Shown: positions 1 through 5,917, counted from the stretch's first letter. The stretch: 6,240 nucleotides of DNA from an uncultured Coriobacteriaceae bacterium (GCA_900555105.1 USJP01000105.1:1-6240); one strand, 5' to 3'. Notes: generated from the letters alone by a model not told the origin. Numbers and translations are program-made.

Positions 1-683
1 AGCACTGGTTTGGCACCGACGAGCTCGGCCGCGACTACTTGGCACGCGTCATCTACGGCGGTCGCGTCTCGCTCATGGTGGGCTTGCTCGCCATGCTTAC
101 GAGCATGGTCGTGGGCATCCTCGTCGGCACTATCGCCGGCCTTTTCGGCGGCATTGTCGACGCGATTCTCATGCGCTTCGTCGACGTGCTGTCGTCCATC
201 CCGTGGATGGTGCTCGTCACGGTCGTCTCCATTCTGCTCAAGCCTGGCATCACGTCGATCATCCTGGTCATCGGCCTTTTCAGCTGGATGGAGATCGCGC
301 GTCTCGTGCGCGCCGAGACCCAGTCCATCCGCGGCCACGACTTTGTGCAGTACGCAGAGCTGTGCGGCGTGTCGCGTCTGTCGGTCATCGTGCGCCACGT
401 GATTCCTTCGGCGTTCCCCACTATCATCACAGCCGCTACCACTTCGCTTGCCAGCGCCATCATGACCGAGTCGTCGCTGTCGTTCCTCGGCGTCGGCGTG
501 CAACAGCCCATGAGCTCGTGGGGCAGCCTGTTGCAGGCCGCTCAGGGCTACATGCAGAACAACATCTATATGGCGTTCATTCCGGGCCTGCTCATCGTGA
601 TTGTCATTTTCGCATTTAACAAGCTGGGCAATGTCCTGCGTGTCTTTGCCGACCCGCAGGTCATGAGCGGGGAGAGGGGGTAG
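1..683 (+). CDS. dppC: ABC transporter permease, DppC/OppC type (5' end outside the window)
   Basis: This is an inner subunit of a peptide/nickel-family ABC importer. It forms half of the membrane channel and couples to the ATPases encoded next. The reading frame is open from base 3, and the first visible residues HWFGTDELGRD match the conserved GTDxLGRD motif that follows the first membrane helix in DppC proteins. About 226 residues are visible against roughly 280-300 for the family, so the N-terminus and first helix are missing. Numbering from the first visible residue, hydrophobic segments lie near 22-46, 66-98, 139-160 and 191-206. The EAA coupling loop, which docks on the ATPases, spans about 117-138 (YAELCGVSRL...HVIPSAF). 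The C-terminus (FNKLGNVLRVFADPQ) is also typical. An internal TTG at 39 is not the start, because the conserved motif lies before it. The stop is 2 bases before the next ATG. Family assignment is secure; substrate (peptide, nickel or other) cannot be read from the sequence. Confidence 0.93.
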   Translation, partial: HWFGTDELGRDYLARVIYGGRVSLMVGLLAMLTSMVVGILVGTIAGLFGGIVDAILMRFVDVLSSIPWMVLVTVVSILLKPGITSIILVIGLFSWMEIARLVRAETQSIRGHDFVQYAELCGVSRLSVIVRHVIPSAFPTIITAATTSLASAIMTESSLSFLGVGVQQPMSSWGSLLQAAQGYMQNNIYMAFIPGLLIVIVIFAFNKLGNVLRVFADPQVMSGERG

Positions 684-685
684 CG

Positions 686-1801
686 ATGGCTGCTGAGAAC
701 AACGAGGCCGCTGCCATGGGCACGCCTTCGCCGCGCGGCGAGCTGCTTCGCGTGCGTAACCTGCGCACCACGTTCCACTCGCACCGCCGCCTCATCAAGG
801 CCGTGCGAGGTATGGACCTCACGGTCGGCGACGGCGAGTTCCTCGCCATTGTGGGTGAGTCTGGTTCGGGCAAGAGCGTCGCCATGAAGTCGATCATGGG
901 CCTTCTGCCCAAGAACGCCGAGGTCACGGCCGACAAGCTCGAGTTCGCAGGCAAGAACATGCTCGCTATGAGCGCCAAGGAGCGCCGCGGCATGTGCGGC
1001 TCCCAGATTGCCATGATCTTCCAGGACCCCATGACCTCGCTCGACCCGGTCAAGACGGTGGGCAAGCATCTCTTCGAGGTGCTCAAGCGCCATCGCGGCC
1101 TCACTGGCGCCGCTGCCCGCGAGGAGGCTATCCATGCCCTCGACCAGGTGGGCATCCCCTCGCCTGCGCAGCGCCTTGACCGCTACCCGCACGAGTTCTC
1201 CGGCGGCATGCGCCAGCGCGTGCTCATCGCCATGGCCCTGTGCTGCAAGCCGCGCCTGCTTATCGCCGACGAGCCCACCACCGCCCTCGACGTCACCATT
1301 CAGGCGCAGATTCTCGACCTGCTGCGCCGCCTGCGCGACGAGGAGGGCATGAGCGTCGTGCTCATCAGCCATGACCTGGGCGTTGTCGCCAGCTTGTGCG
1401 ACCGCGTGGAGGTCATGTACGGTGGCATGGCGCTTGAGAGCGGTCTGGTCGACGACGTCTTCGAGCGTCCGCGCCACCCCTACACGAGTGCCCTGCTCGG
1501 TGCCGTGCCCAATCCCAACGAGCGCCGCACCGACCGCCTCGTCTCCATTCCTGGTACGCCGCCTTCCCTCGTGAACCCGCTTGACGCGTGCCCCTTTGCC
1601 GATCGTTGCAAGTTTGCGGCCGACGTGTGCCGCACCATGGTGCCCGAGTGGCGCAACTACCCGAGCGGCCAGATCGCGCGCTGTGCCTTCGATGCCGACG
1701 CGCTCGGACTTGTTGGCGTGGGGCAGGGCGGCGAGCCGTGCGTGTGCTGTAGTGGCCAGGCCGGCGATGCCAAGGACGACGAGAGCGCAAAGGAGGCGTA
1801 A
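686..1801 (+). CDS. dppD: ABC transporter ATP-binding protein, DppD/OppD type
   Basis: This is one of two cytoplasmic ATPases that power the importer. The 371-residue protein has Walker A GESGSGKS (57-64), Q-loop Gln113 in IFQDP, the ABC signature as FSGGM (171-175), Walker B LLIADE with catalytic Glu196, and the switch His229. The oligopeptide/dipeptide transporter C-terminal region follows, with Cys302, Cys308, Cys315 and Cys333. These match the four-cysteine pattern for which, as I recall, a [4Fe-4S] cluster was reported in mycobacterial relatives. An extra acidic tail of about 30 residues carries Cys352, Cys354 and Cys355 (PCVCC), which is not part of the usual family ending. The ATG is 2 bases after the permease stop and is preceded by a purine-rich site (GGGGAGAGGGGG, 669-680). 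The very close spacing indicates one operon and probably translational coupling. Family is certain; substrate is unknown. Confidence 0.95.
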   Translation: MAAENNEAAAMGTPSPRGELLRVRNLRTTFHSHRRLIKAVRGMDLTVGDGEFLAIVGESGSGKSVAMKSIMGLLPKNAEVTADKLEFAGKNMLAMSAKERRGMCGSQIAMIFQDPMTSLDPVKTVGKHLFEVLKRHRGLTGAAAREEAIHALDQVGIPSPAQRLDRYPHEFSGGMRQRVLIAMALCCKPRLLIADEPTTALDVTIQAQILDLLRRLRDEEGMSVVLISHDLGVVASLCDRVEVMYGGMALESGLVDDVFERPRHPYTSALLGAVPNPNERRTDRLVSIPGTPPSLVNPLDACPFADRCKFAADVCRTMVPEWRNYPSGQIARCAFDADALGLVGVGQGGEPCVCCSGQAGDAKDDESAKEA

Positions 1802-1807
1802 GGACGC

Positions 1808-2851
1808 ATGGACAACCAGAACCAGCAGGTAACGCCTGAGGAGGCGGTTCGCTGCGGAGCCAAGGCGGCCGACGCCTCGTCGGATGTCATCCTTGAGGCA
1901 ACGGGGCTGTGCAAGCACTTCCCCGTGCACAACTTCTTCGGTCGCACCAAGCAGGTCGTGCGCGCGGTCGACGGCATCGACCTTGCCATTCGCCGCGGTG
2001 AGACGTTCGGCCTGGTAGGCGAGTCGGGTTGCGGCAAGTCCACGCTGGGCCGCACGCTCATCCGCATGTACGAGCCCACAAGCGGCAAGATTGTGTTCGA
2101 CGGTCACGACATCACTTCGGCGCACGGTCGCGAGCTTGTGGACATCCACCGCAAGATGCAAATCATCTTCCAGGACCCGTACATGTCGCTCGACCCGCAC
2201 ATGAACGTGCGTCAGATCATCGCCGAGCCTATGCGCGTGGGCGCCAAGCTCACTGACGACGAGATCGACTCCCGCGTGGCCGAGCTGCTCGTGAATGTGG
2301 GCATGCGCCCCGACGACATGTACAAGTTCGCCTACGAGTTCTCGGGTGGTCAGCGCCAGCGCGTCGGCATTGCGCGAGCGCTTTCGGTGCGCCCCGAGTT
2401 CATCCTGTGTGACGAGCCCATCTCGGCTCTCGACGTCTCCATTCAGGCGCAGGTCGTCAACATGCTCGAGGACCTGCAGCAGCAGATGGGCCTCACGTAC
2501 CTCTTCGTCGCGCACGACCTTTCGATGGTGCGCCATATTTCCACGCGTATCGGCGTCATGTACCTGGGCCGTCTTGTGGAGGTCGCACCCGCCGACGAGC
2601 TCTACGAGAACCCGCTGCACCCCTACACGCGTGCGCTGCTCTCCGCCGCGCCCATCCCCGACCCCAAGCTTGCCCGTGAGACGCGTCGCATCGCGCTCGA
2701 AGGCGAGCTGCCGAGTCCTTTGCATGTGCCGAGCGGCTGTCGTTTCCACACCCGCTGCCCGCAGTGCTCCTGCGAGGGCTGCAAACAGGTCGAGCCCGCG
2801 CTGCGTGAGGTGACGCCTGGACACTTTGTGGCGTGTGACCAGGTGCAATAA
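1808..2851 (+). CDS. dppF: ABC transporter ATP-binding protein, DppF/OppF type
   Basis: This is the second ATPase of the importer, expected to pair with the preceding one beneath the two permeases. The 347-residue protein has Walker A GESGCGKS (71-78), Q-loop Gln122, a canonical signature FSGGQ (178-182), Walker B FILCDE with Glu203, and switch His236. The C-terminal region carries Cys311, Cys317, Cys325 and Cys343 in the same arrangement as the partner ATPase, plus two extra cysteines at 320 and 322 (CPQCSCEGC). Residues 1-28 form a polar extension before the conserved domain. The ATG is 6 bases after the previous stop, with AAAGGAGG at 1789-1796 as the ribosome binding site inside the end of the upstream gene, so translation is probably coupled. 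Expression should follow the operon promoter, which lies outside the window. Family is certain; substrate is not determined. Confidence 0.95.
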   Translation: MDNQNQQVTPEEAVRCGAKAADASSDVILEATGLCKHFPVHNFFGRTKQVVRAVDGIDLAIRRGETFGLVGESGCGKSTLGRTLIRMYEPTSGKIVFDGHDITSAHGRELVDIHRKMQIIFQDPYMSLDPHMNVRQIIAEPMRVGAKLTDDEIDSRVAELLVNVGMRPDDMYKFAYEFSGGQRQRVGIARALSVRPEFILCDEPISALDVSIQAQVVNMLEDLQQQMGLTYLFVAHDLSMVRHISTRIGVMYLGRLVEVAPADELYENPLHPYTRALLSAAPIPDPKLARETRRIALEGELPSPLHVPSGCRFHTRCPQCSCEGCKQVEPALREVTPGHFVACDQVQ

Positions 2852-2889
2852 CGACTTATACAAGCAAGAGGGAAAAGGGAGGCACGGCC

Positions 2890-3327
2890 ATGCTGGAGAG
2901 GGAGATTGCGCACGACCTGGCGCTCGACATCGTTGAGTCGGGCACGCAGGCAGGCGTCGTTAAGGTCGTGAGCGCAAGGATTTCCATCGGTGCGCTGCGC
3001 GTGCTCGACGAGATGCTCTTTCGAAGCGAGCTGGTGAAGAACTTCAAGGGCACGATTGCTGCAGGCGCCCATATCGACATCGAGCGACCCGTGGGCAAGA
3101 TGCGCTGCAGCGCCTGCGGCCAGGAGTACGAGTTTGCCGTGGGCATGCCCGCAACGTATAACTGCCCTGCCTGCGGGTCCGGCGCGCATGAGCTTGTGAG
3201 CGGCATGGAGGTGGACATTCTCGACATTCAGGGCATACTGCCGAGCATGTCGCTGGCCGACAAGCTCGCCAAGGCCGTGGAAGACAAGCTGGGACCCGTG
3301 GAGAAACCCGCGAACCCGGTGGAGTAA
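2890..3327 (+). CDS. hypA: HypA-like hydrogenase maturation / nickel metallochaperone homologue lacking His2
   Basis: HypA proteins deliver Ni(II) with HypB to [NiFe]-hydrogenase precursors (and to urease in some species) in the cytoplasm. The 145-residue protein has the HypA layout: an N-terminal domain with the IxIGAL strand (31-36) and the FKGTIAAGAHIDIE segment (52-65), then a zinc domain with Cys73-x2-Cys76 and Cys92-x2-Cys95. Characterised HypA starts Met-His-Glu and binds nickel through the N-terminus and His2. Here the start is Met-Leu-Glu, so His2 is absent, while Glu3 and the zinc cysteines are kept. The start is well supported by AAAGGGAGG (2874-2882) 7 bases before the ATG, and there is no better in-frame start upstream. 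The C-terminus runs about 25-30 residues past the usual HypA end, the last 14 encoded by 21-bp repeats. It lies 38 bases after dppF with no terminator between, so it is likely co-transcribed. No hypB is visible. Family call is good; nickel function is doubtful. Confidence 0.82.
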   Translation: MLEREIAHDLALDIVESGTQAGVVKVVSARISIGALRVLDEMLFRSELVKNFKGTIAAGAHIDIERPVGKMRCSACGQEYEFAVGMPATYNCPACGSGAHELVSGMEVDILDIQGILPSMSLADKLAKAVEDKLGPVEKPANPVE

Positions 3328-3381
3328 ACCGCGCACCTGGCGGAGTAAACTGCGGGACCAGTGGAGTAAACCGCGCAATGA
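3277..3381 (+). repeat. Degenerate 21-bp tandem repeat, five units, across the hypA stop codon
   Basis: Five consecutive 21-base units begin at 3277, 3298, 3319, 3340 and 3361. The last three are closest, sharing GGAGTAAAC and a C/G-rich second half; the first is the most diverged. In the hypA frame each unit is seven codons: VEDKLGP, VEKPANP, VE-stop-TAHL, AE-stop-TAGP, VE-stop-TAQ. The first two are coding. The third contains the real stop (TAA at 3325-3327), and the fourth and fifth carry TAA at the same in-frame place. Codon three is AAA in unit two and TAA in units three to five, so the repeat appears to have spread with or after a single A-to-T change. Confidence 0.8.
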
Positions 3382-3424
3382 AAAGCGGCCCGGAGGAGAG
3401 ATCTTGCGGGCCGCTTTTGTTTTA
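3381..3424 (+). terminator. Rho-independent terminator after hypA, probably bidirectional
   Basis: The arms 3381-3392 (AAAAGCGGCCCG) and 3407-3418 (CGGGCCGCTTTT) pair perfectly over 12 bp with a 14-base loop, followed by a T-rich run to 3423. The A4 at the 5' edge gives a matching T-run on the opposite strand. The hairpin therefore also suits termination of the convergent aldolase/coiled-coil transcript, whose last stop codon is at 3458. Confidence 0.9.
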
Positions 3425-3440
3425 CCTGTTTGATTGATCG

Positions 3441-3464
3441 GCTAGCTGGCTAGTTCGCTAGTTC
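3441..3464. repeat. Three tandem 8-bp CTAG-containing units at a stop codon
   Basis: The units GCTAGCTG, GCTAGTTC and GCTAGTTC follow directly on one another, which puts CTAG at 3442, 3450 and 3458 with an exact 8-base period. The last unit overlaps the stop codon and final codons of the minus-strand coiled-coil gene. The function, if any, is unknown, and the array may simply be replication slippage. Confidence 0.6.
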
Positions 3465-3889
3465 GCCTTTGCCTCGGCGCGCATCTTTGCGAGGGCGTCG
3501 CGCAGGGCGGCGCACTTCTTTTCCTCGAGGGCCTTCTGGCTCTCCAGGTGCCGTACCTGGGCTTCGAGGGCGCGGATGCGGCTGCGCTGCTCCTCGATAA
3601 TGGACTGGCGCGAGTGGATGAAGTCGAGCACGGCCTTCTCGTCTATCTCGGGGGTGTCGCTTGCGAGGCCCACGGTCTCGCTGGAGCCCTGGGTGTGGTT
3701 GTCGTGGCTATGCCCTGCGGCGTAGGCATGCTCGCCGGCCTCGTGCTCATAGCCATGTCCGCAGCAGTGCTGCTCTTGGTCGAACTCCTCCAGCGTCTTG
3801 CCCAGAGAGGCGGCGACCTTCTCCTTGCGCTGACGCACCTGCTCGTCAATTTTTGCCTGCATCCCTGGCGGCATCGGCATTCCCATCAT
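3458..3889 (-). CDS. Unrecognised small protein: Met-rich start, His/Cys-rich segment, C-terminal coiled coil
   Basis: I do not recognise this 143-residue protein. The N-terminus is Met-rich (MMGMPMPPGM). Residues 41-65 hold seven His and two adjacent Cys (His41, Cys42, Cys43, His45, His49, His54, His60, His62, His65, ending HSHDNH), a composition that suggests metal binding. Residues about 87-142 are rich in Glu, Arg, Lys, Leu and Ala with heptad-like spacing (IRALEAQVRHLESQ) and should form a coiled coil. No signal peptide or membrane helix is seen, so it is probably cytoplasmic and oligomeric. The frame is open up to 3997, but that would overlap the upstream aldolase. The ATG at 3889 has AGAGGA about 9 bases upstream and starts 44 bases after the aldolase stop, so I prefer it. 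A start one codon later is possible. It is probably the second gene of the aldolase operon and ends facing the shared terminator. The function is unknown; metal binding is inferred from composition. Confidence 0.75.
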   Translation of the reverse strand: MMGMPMPPGMQAKIDEQVRQRKEKVAASLGKTLEEFDQEQHCCGHGYEHEAGEHAYAAGHSHDNHTQGSSETVGLASDTPEIDEKAVLDFIHSRQSIIEEQRSRIRALEAQVRHLESQKALEEKKCAALRDALAKMRAEAKAN

Positions 3890-3933
3890 GGCGTGCAATC
3901 CTCTCTCGCAGTTGTCCCCCTGCAGGTGAGATT

Positions 3934-4980
3934 TTAGCGCGCAAGACCTGCTGCGAACGCGAGGGCCTCCTCCACGTCGGCCGATGTCGTGGCCCACGAG
4001 GTCACAAAGCGCACCACCTGCGTGTTGCCGTGGTCGAAGAATATCTCACTGCCCAGCTCATCCGCGAAGTGCGCGGCTGCAGCGCAGGGCACCTCAAAGA
4101 AGAGCTGGTTGGATGCACTGGGCAGCCACTCGCACCAGCCCTGAGCGAGCAACCCCTCGCGCAGCTGGGCAGCGCGGGCGTTGGCATTGCGCGCGCAGTT
4201 CCAGTACACCTGTCCGCCGTTCTCAAACGCAGCCTCAAACTGCACGCCAAGCAGGCGGCCCTTCGCGAGCAGGTTTTGGTGCTGCTTCATGAGCCAGGGG
4301 AAGTCCTGACGCAGCTGGGGGTCGCGGATGACCACAGCCTCGCCAAAGAGCAGACCGTTCTTGGTGCCGCCGATGTAGAACGCGTCGGCCATGTGGGCGA
4401 CCTCGGGCAACGTGAGGTCATTGGCGCTTGAGGTGAGGGCGCTTCCCAAGCGCGCTCCATCCACGAAGAGCTTCATGCCAAGCTCGTCGGCACATGCGCG
4501 CAGGGCATAGAGCTGGGCTTTTGTGTACACGCCGCCGAGCTCCGTGGTGTCGCTCACATAGATGGCGCGAGGGCGGGTCATGTGGTTGGCGAACGCCGCG
4601 TTCTCAGCCGCGATGCGGGTCACCTCGGCGGGCGTGAGGAACCCGTCGGTGTCGTGGCTGGCCAGTACCTTGTGGCCGCAGGATTCGAGCGCGCCCGTCT
4701 CATGCGTGTTGATGTGGCCGTCGGGCGTGCATACCGCCGCGTCGTAGGGTCGGTCGAGCAAGCCACAGAGCGACACCACGTTGGCTGCGGTGCCACCCAC
4801 CACAAAGTGCACGTCTGCCTCGCCCTCCTCCAGCTCGCAGGCCTCCAGGATGAGCTTGGTGGCGCGGGCGCAGTGCTCGTCGCAGGTGTATCCCACGCAC
4901 TGCTCGGCGTTGGTTCTTACAAGCGCGTCGAGCACCCCGGGGCAAGCGCCCTCCGAGTAGTCGTTGCGAAACAGGTGCAT
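3934..4980 (-). CDS. ltaE: Low-specificity L-threonine aldolase (PLP-dependent beta-eliminating lyase family)
   Basis: The enzyme cleaves L-threonine or L-allo-threonine to glycine and acetaldehyde in the cytoplasm and uses pyridoxal phosphate, linking threonine and glycine metabolism. The 348-residue protein is the usual family size. Visible landmarks are the substrate/PLP start RNDYSEG (5-11), phosphate-binding GGTAAN (62-67), the likely ring-stacking His89, FVDGARL with Asp174 and Arg177, and the PLP Schiff-base lysine Lys207 in GGTKNG. The start is the ATG at 4980, preceded by AAGGA 5 bases away; this places the conserved RNDYSEG motif right at the N-terminus as in the family. The frame extends to an ATG at 5037, but that 19-residue addition is unconserved in style and would cover the promoter region. 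The next gene on the same strand follows after 44 bases. Family call is strong; preference for L- or allo-threonine, or activity on other beta-hydroxy amino acids, cannot be judged. Confidence 0.93.
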   Translation of the reverse strand: MHLFRNDYSEGACPGVLDALVRTNAEQCVGYTCDEHCARATKLILEACELEEGEADVHFVVGGTAANVVSLCGLLDRPYDAAVCTPDGHINTHETGALESCGHKVLASHDTDGFLTPAEVTRIAAENAAFANHMTRPRAIYVSDTTELGGVYTKAQLYALRACADELGMKLFVDGARLGSALTSSANDLTLPEVAHMADAFYIGGTKNGLLFGEAVVIRDPQLRQDFPWLMKQHQNLLAKGRLLGVQFEAAFENGGQVYWNCARNANARAAQLREGLLAQGWCEWLPSASNQLFFEVPCAAAAHFADELGSEIFFDHGNTQVVRFVTSWATTSADVEEALAFAAGLAR

Positions 4981-5078
4981 GGGGGTCCTTTCTGATGAAA
5001 CGCGAGTTGTATCCCGCGTAGAATACCCCTTAGTCATACGTTTGGGTTGCGCGTCCTAGTCAAGAGAGAGAGGTTCCC
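4981..5078. promoter_or_regulatory. Divergent intergenic region between the aldolase and YbjQ-family genes
   Basis: These 98 bases separate two genes read outward, so both promoters should lie here. On the plus strand TAGAAT (5019-5024) is a 5/6 match to a -10 box, but there is no good -35 at the right distance. On the minus strand TTGACT (complement of 5058-5063) is a good -35, followed after 19 bases by the weaker TATGAC. An inverted repeat ACGCG-N10-CGCGT (5000-5019) abuts the plus -10 and could be an operator. These box assignments are tentative. Confidence 0.35.
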
Positions 5079-5390
5079 ATGATTGTTTCCACTGCAGACA
5101 ATGTCCCTGGCAAGAGCTTCGAGATTCTGGGTCTGGTGCGCGGTAATATAGTCACCTCCAAGAACATCGGTCGCGACATGATGGCCAGCGTGAAGAGCGT
5201 CGTGGGCGGTGAGATCAAGTCGTACACCGAGATGACCGACGAGGCCCGCCAGGTGGCAGAGGACCGCATGATTGAGCAGGCCCAGCGCCTGGGCGCCGAT
5301 GCGATTCTCGCGATGCGCTTCGACAGCGGATCCATCCAGCCCGGCACCATCGAGATGATCGCCTACGGCACGGCTGTGAAGTTCAACTAG
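5079..5390 (+). CDS. ybjQ: YbjQ/UPF0145 family protein (putative heavy-metal-binding domain)
   Basis: This 103-residue protein covers the whole YbjQ_1 domain with nothing extra. Family landmarks in order are GLVRGNIVTSKNIGRDMMA (18-36), VVGGEIKSYTEM (41-52), the helix DEARQVAEDRMIEQAQRLGADAI (54-76), and the closing strand EMIAYGTAV (91-99). Family members form small ring-like oligomers. The 'heavy-metal-binding' label is a database inference rather than a shown activity, and this copy has no cysteine and no histidine, which argues against soft-metal binding. The ATG follows GAGAGAGAGG (5064-5073) with 5 bases of spacing. The gene is transcribed alone, divergently from the aldolase, and closed by its own terminator. 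Family is confident; function is not known. Confidence 0.9.
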   Translation: MIVSTADNVPGKSFEILGLVRGNIVTSKNIGRDMMASVKSVVGGEIKSYTEMTDEARQVAEDRMIEQAQRLGADAILAMRFDSGSIQPGTIEMIAYGTAVKFN

Positions 5391-5415
5391 CTAGCTACTC
5401 ATATATGTTCTCACA

Positions 5416-5456
5416 ACGCCGCGCCCCTTGAAGAGACAAGGGGTGCGGCGTCTTTT
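5416..5456 (+). terminator. Rho-independent terminator of the YbjQ-family gene
   Basis: The arms 5416-5430 (ACGCCGCGCCCCTTG) and 5437-5451 (CAAGGGGTGCGGCGT) form a 15-bp stem with one G-U pair and a 6-base loop (AAGAGA), followed by CTTTT. It begins 26 bases after the stop codon. Confidence 0.92.
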
Positions 5457-5484
5457 GTCTCGGCGCACAGAAATCCTACATTGC

Positions 5485-5528
5485 TGTGAACGCTTACAGA
5501 TTTGTGACATCTGTCACGCCACTGTCAC
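5485..5528. promoter_or_regulatory. CRP/FNR-superfamily-like operator cluster
   Basis: TGTGA-CATCTG-TCACG (5503-5518) matches the classical CRP-type pattern TGTGA-N6-TCACA at nine of ten positions and contains the perfect dyad GTGACA-TC-TGTCAC (5504-5517). A further half-site TGTCAC (5523-5528) lies 11 bases, one helical turn, after the second arm. A second dyad TGTGA-ACGC-TTACA (5485-5498) lies just upstream. The cluster sits directly before the TATTAT box at 5541. The protein that binds is not known from this window. Confidence 0.55.
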
Positions 5529-5540
5529 CCCAAATTGGGA

Positions 5541-5546
5541 TATTAT
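5541..5546 (+). promoter_or_regulatory. Candidate activator-dependent promoter, -10 TATTAT
   Basis: TATTAT is a 5/6 match to the -10 consensus. The position expected for a -35 (5518-5523, GCCACT) has no match, but the CRP-like dyad is centred about 42 bases before the predicted start site (near 5552-5553). That is the spacing of class II activator-dependent promoters. Transcription would run into the small reading frame at 5624 and possibly the surface-protein gene at 5939. Confidence 0.45.
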
Positions 5547-5623
5547 GTATGCCCGAGTCACAGATTGGCGATGAGGCGGTTATCACGCGAAGGGTAAGGC
5601 AGCAAGGGGAACGAGGTGAGCAT

Positions 5624-5824
5624 ATGGCACGTAAGACATTGGGGGCAAGGGCGCTTCAAGGTGCCTTAGCTTTACCGCTGTGCCGCAGCTTGTTTCGTTG
5701 CCTGACGTCTTTCCTGATGACAGTCACACGCTGCGATTCATCTATCAAAGGGCCCCGTGAACATAGCCGCGTTGCCGAGGCTAAAGCCCGGGGGATTTCG
5801 ACGACCGTACTTGACGAGAGTTGA
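5624..5824 (+). CDS. Possible 66-residue small protein or leader peptide
   Basis: An ATG at 5624 lies 4-5 bases after GAGGTGA (5613-5619), a good ribosome binding site, and opens a 66-codon frame ending in TGA. The product starts MARKTLGARALQG, followed by a moderately hydrophobic stretch to about residue 34 that is interrupted by Arg22 and Arg25 and contains Cys20, Cys26 and Cys37; the rest is polar and charged. I recognise no family. Codon use (TTA, AGG, CTT, CAA, ACA) differs from the neighbouring genes, so it may be non-coding leader RNA with a chance frame, a leader peptide, or an acquired small gene. The frame is open up to a GTG at 5486, but that start has no good site and would overlap the operator region. 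Confidence 0.3.
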   Translation: MARKTLGARALQGALALPLCRSLFRCLTSFLMTVTRCDSSIKGPREHSRVAEAKARGISTTVLDES

Positions 5825-5839
5825 GTTGGTCGTTATTGC
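5811..5839 (+). promoter_or_regulatory. Candidate promoter of the surface-protein gene
   Basis: TTGACG (5811-5816, 5/6 match to the -35 consensus) is followed after exactly 17 bases by TATTGC (5834-5839, 3/6 match to the -10). Transcription would start near 5846 and give a leader of about 93 bases. It overlaps the end of the possible 66-codon frame. The weak -10 keeps this tentative. Confidence 0.35.
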
Positions 5840-5896
5840 GTTTGCCCACCTTAGTGTGGGGATGTGTTCTTCATAGTTCGGTGTTCCATTGGAATG

Positions 5897-5917
5897 GCGG
5901 ACCTCTCATAGGTCCGC
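5897..5917 (+). other. Stable hairpin just before the surface-protein ribosome binding site
   Basis: The arms GCGGACCT (5897-5904) and AGGTCCGC (5910-5917) pair perfectly over 8 bp with a 5-base loop (CTCAT); two further G-U pairs can extend it. There is no T-run after it, so it is not a terminator. It ends 21 bases before the ATG and only 3 bases before the purine-rich ribosome binding site, where it could stabilise the mRNA 5' end or affect translation. Confidence 0.6.

Noticed and set aside
1264..2460. Near-identical DNA blocks in the two ATPase genes, such as ATTCAGGCGCAG
   Set aside because: These reflect the common Walker B/D-loop region of paralogous ABC ATPases, not a mobile or regulatory repeat.
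566..2863. A 765-codon open frame on the minus strand across both ATPase genes
   Set aside because: It is antisense to two genes with all catalytic motifs intact. Its product is low-complexity (His/Ala/Arg/Leu-rich), as expected from the complement of G/C-rich third positions.
2623..3378. A 251-codon minus-strand frame over dppF and hypA
   Set aside because: It is a shadow frame opposite two supported genes, with His/Arg/Leu-rich composition and no recognisable motif.
3890..3997. An N-terminal extension of the His/Cys-rich protein (start at 3997)
   Set aside because: It would overlap the aldolase coding end by 64 bases and is Arg/Gly-rich. The ATG at 3889 has a suitable ribosome site and a clean gap.
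3661..4431. A 256-codon plus-strand frame opposite the aldolase
   Set aside because: The minus strand here encodes a full threonine aldolase with its PLP lysine and other motifs. The plus frame has Arg/Ala-rich composition typical of an antisense shadow.
4981..5037. A 19-residue N-terminal extension of the aldolase (start at 5037)
   Set aside because: The ATG at 4980 has AAGGA at 5 bases and places the conserved RNDYSEG motif at the usual place. The extension would occupy the divergent promoter region.
5486..5623. A GTG start at 5486 extending the small frame to 112 codons
   Set aside because: It overlaps the dyads and the -10 box, has no ribosome site, and would begin upstream of the predicted transcription start.
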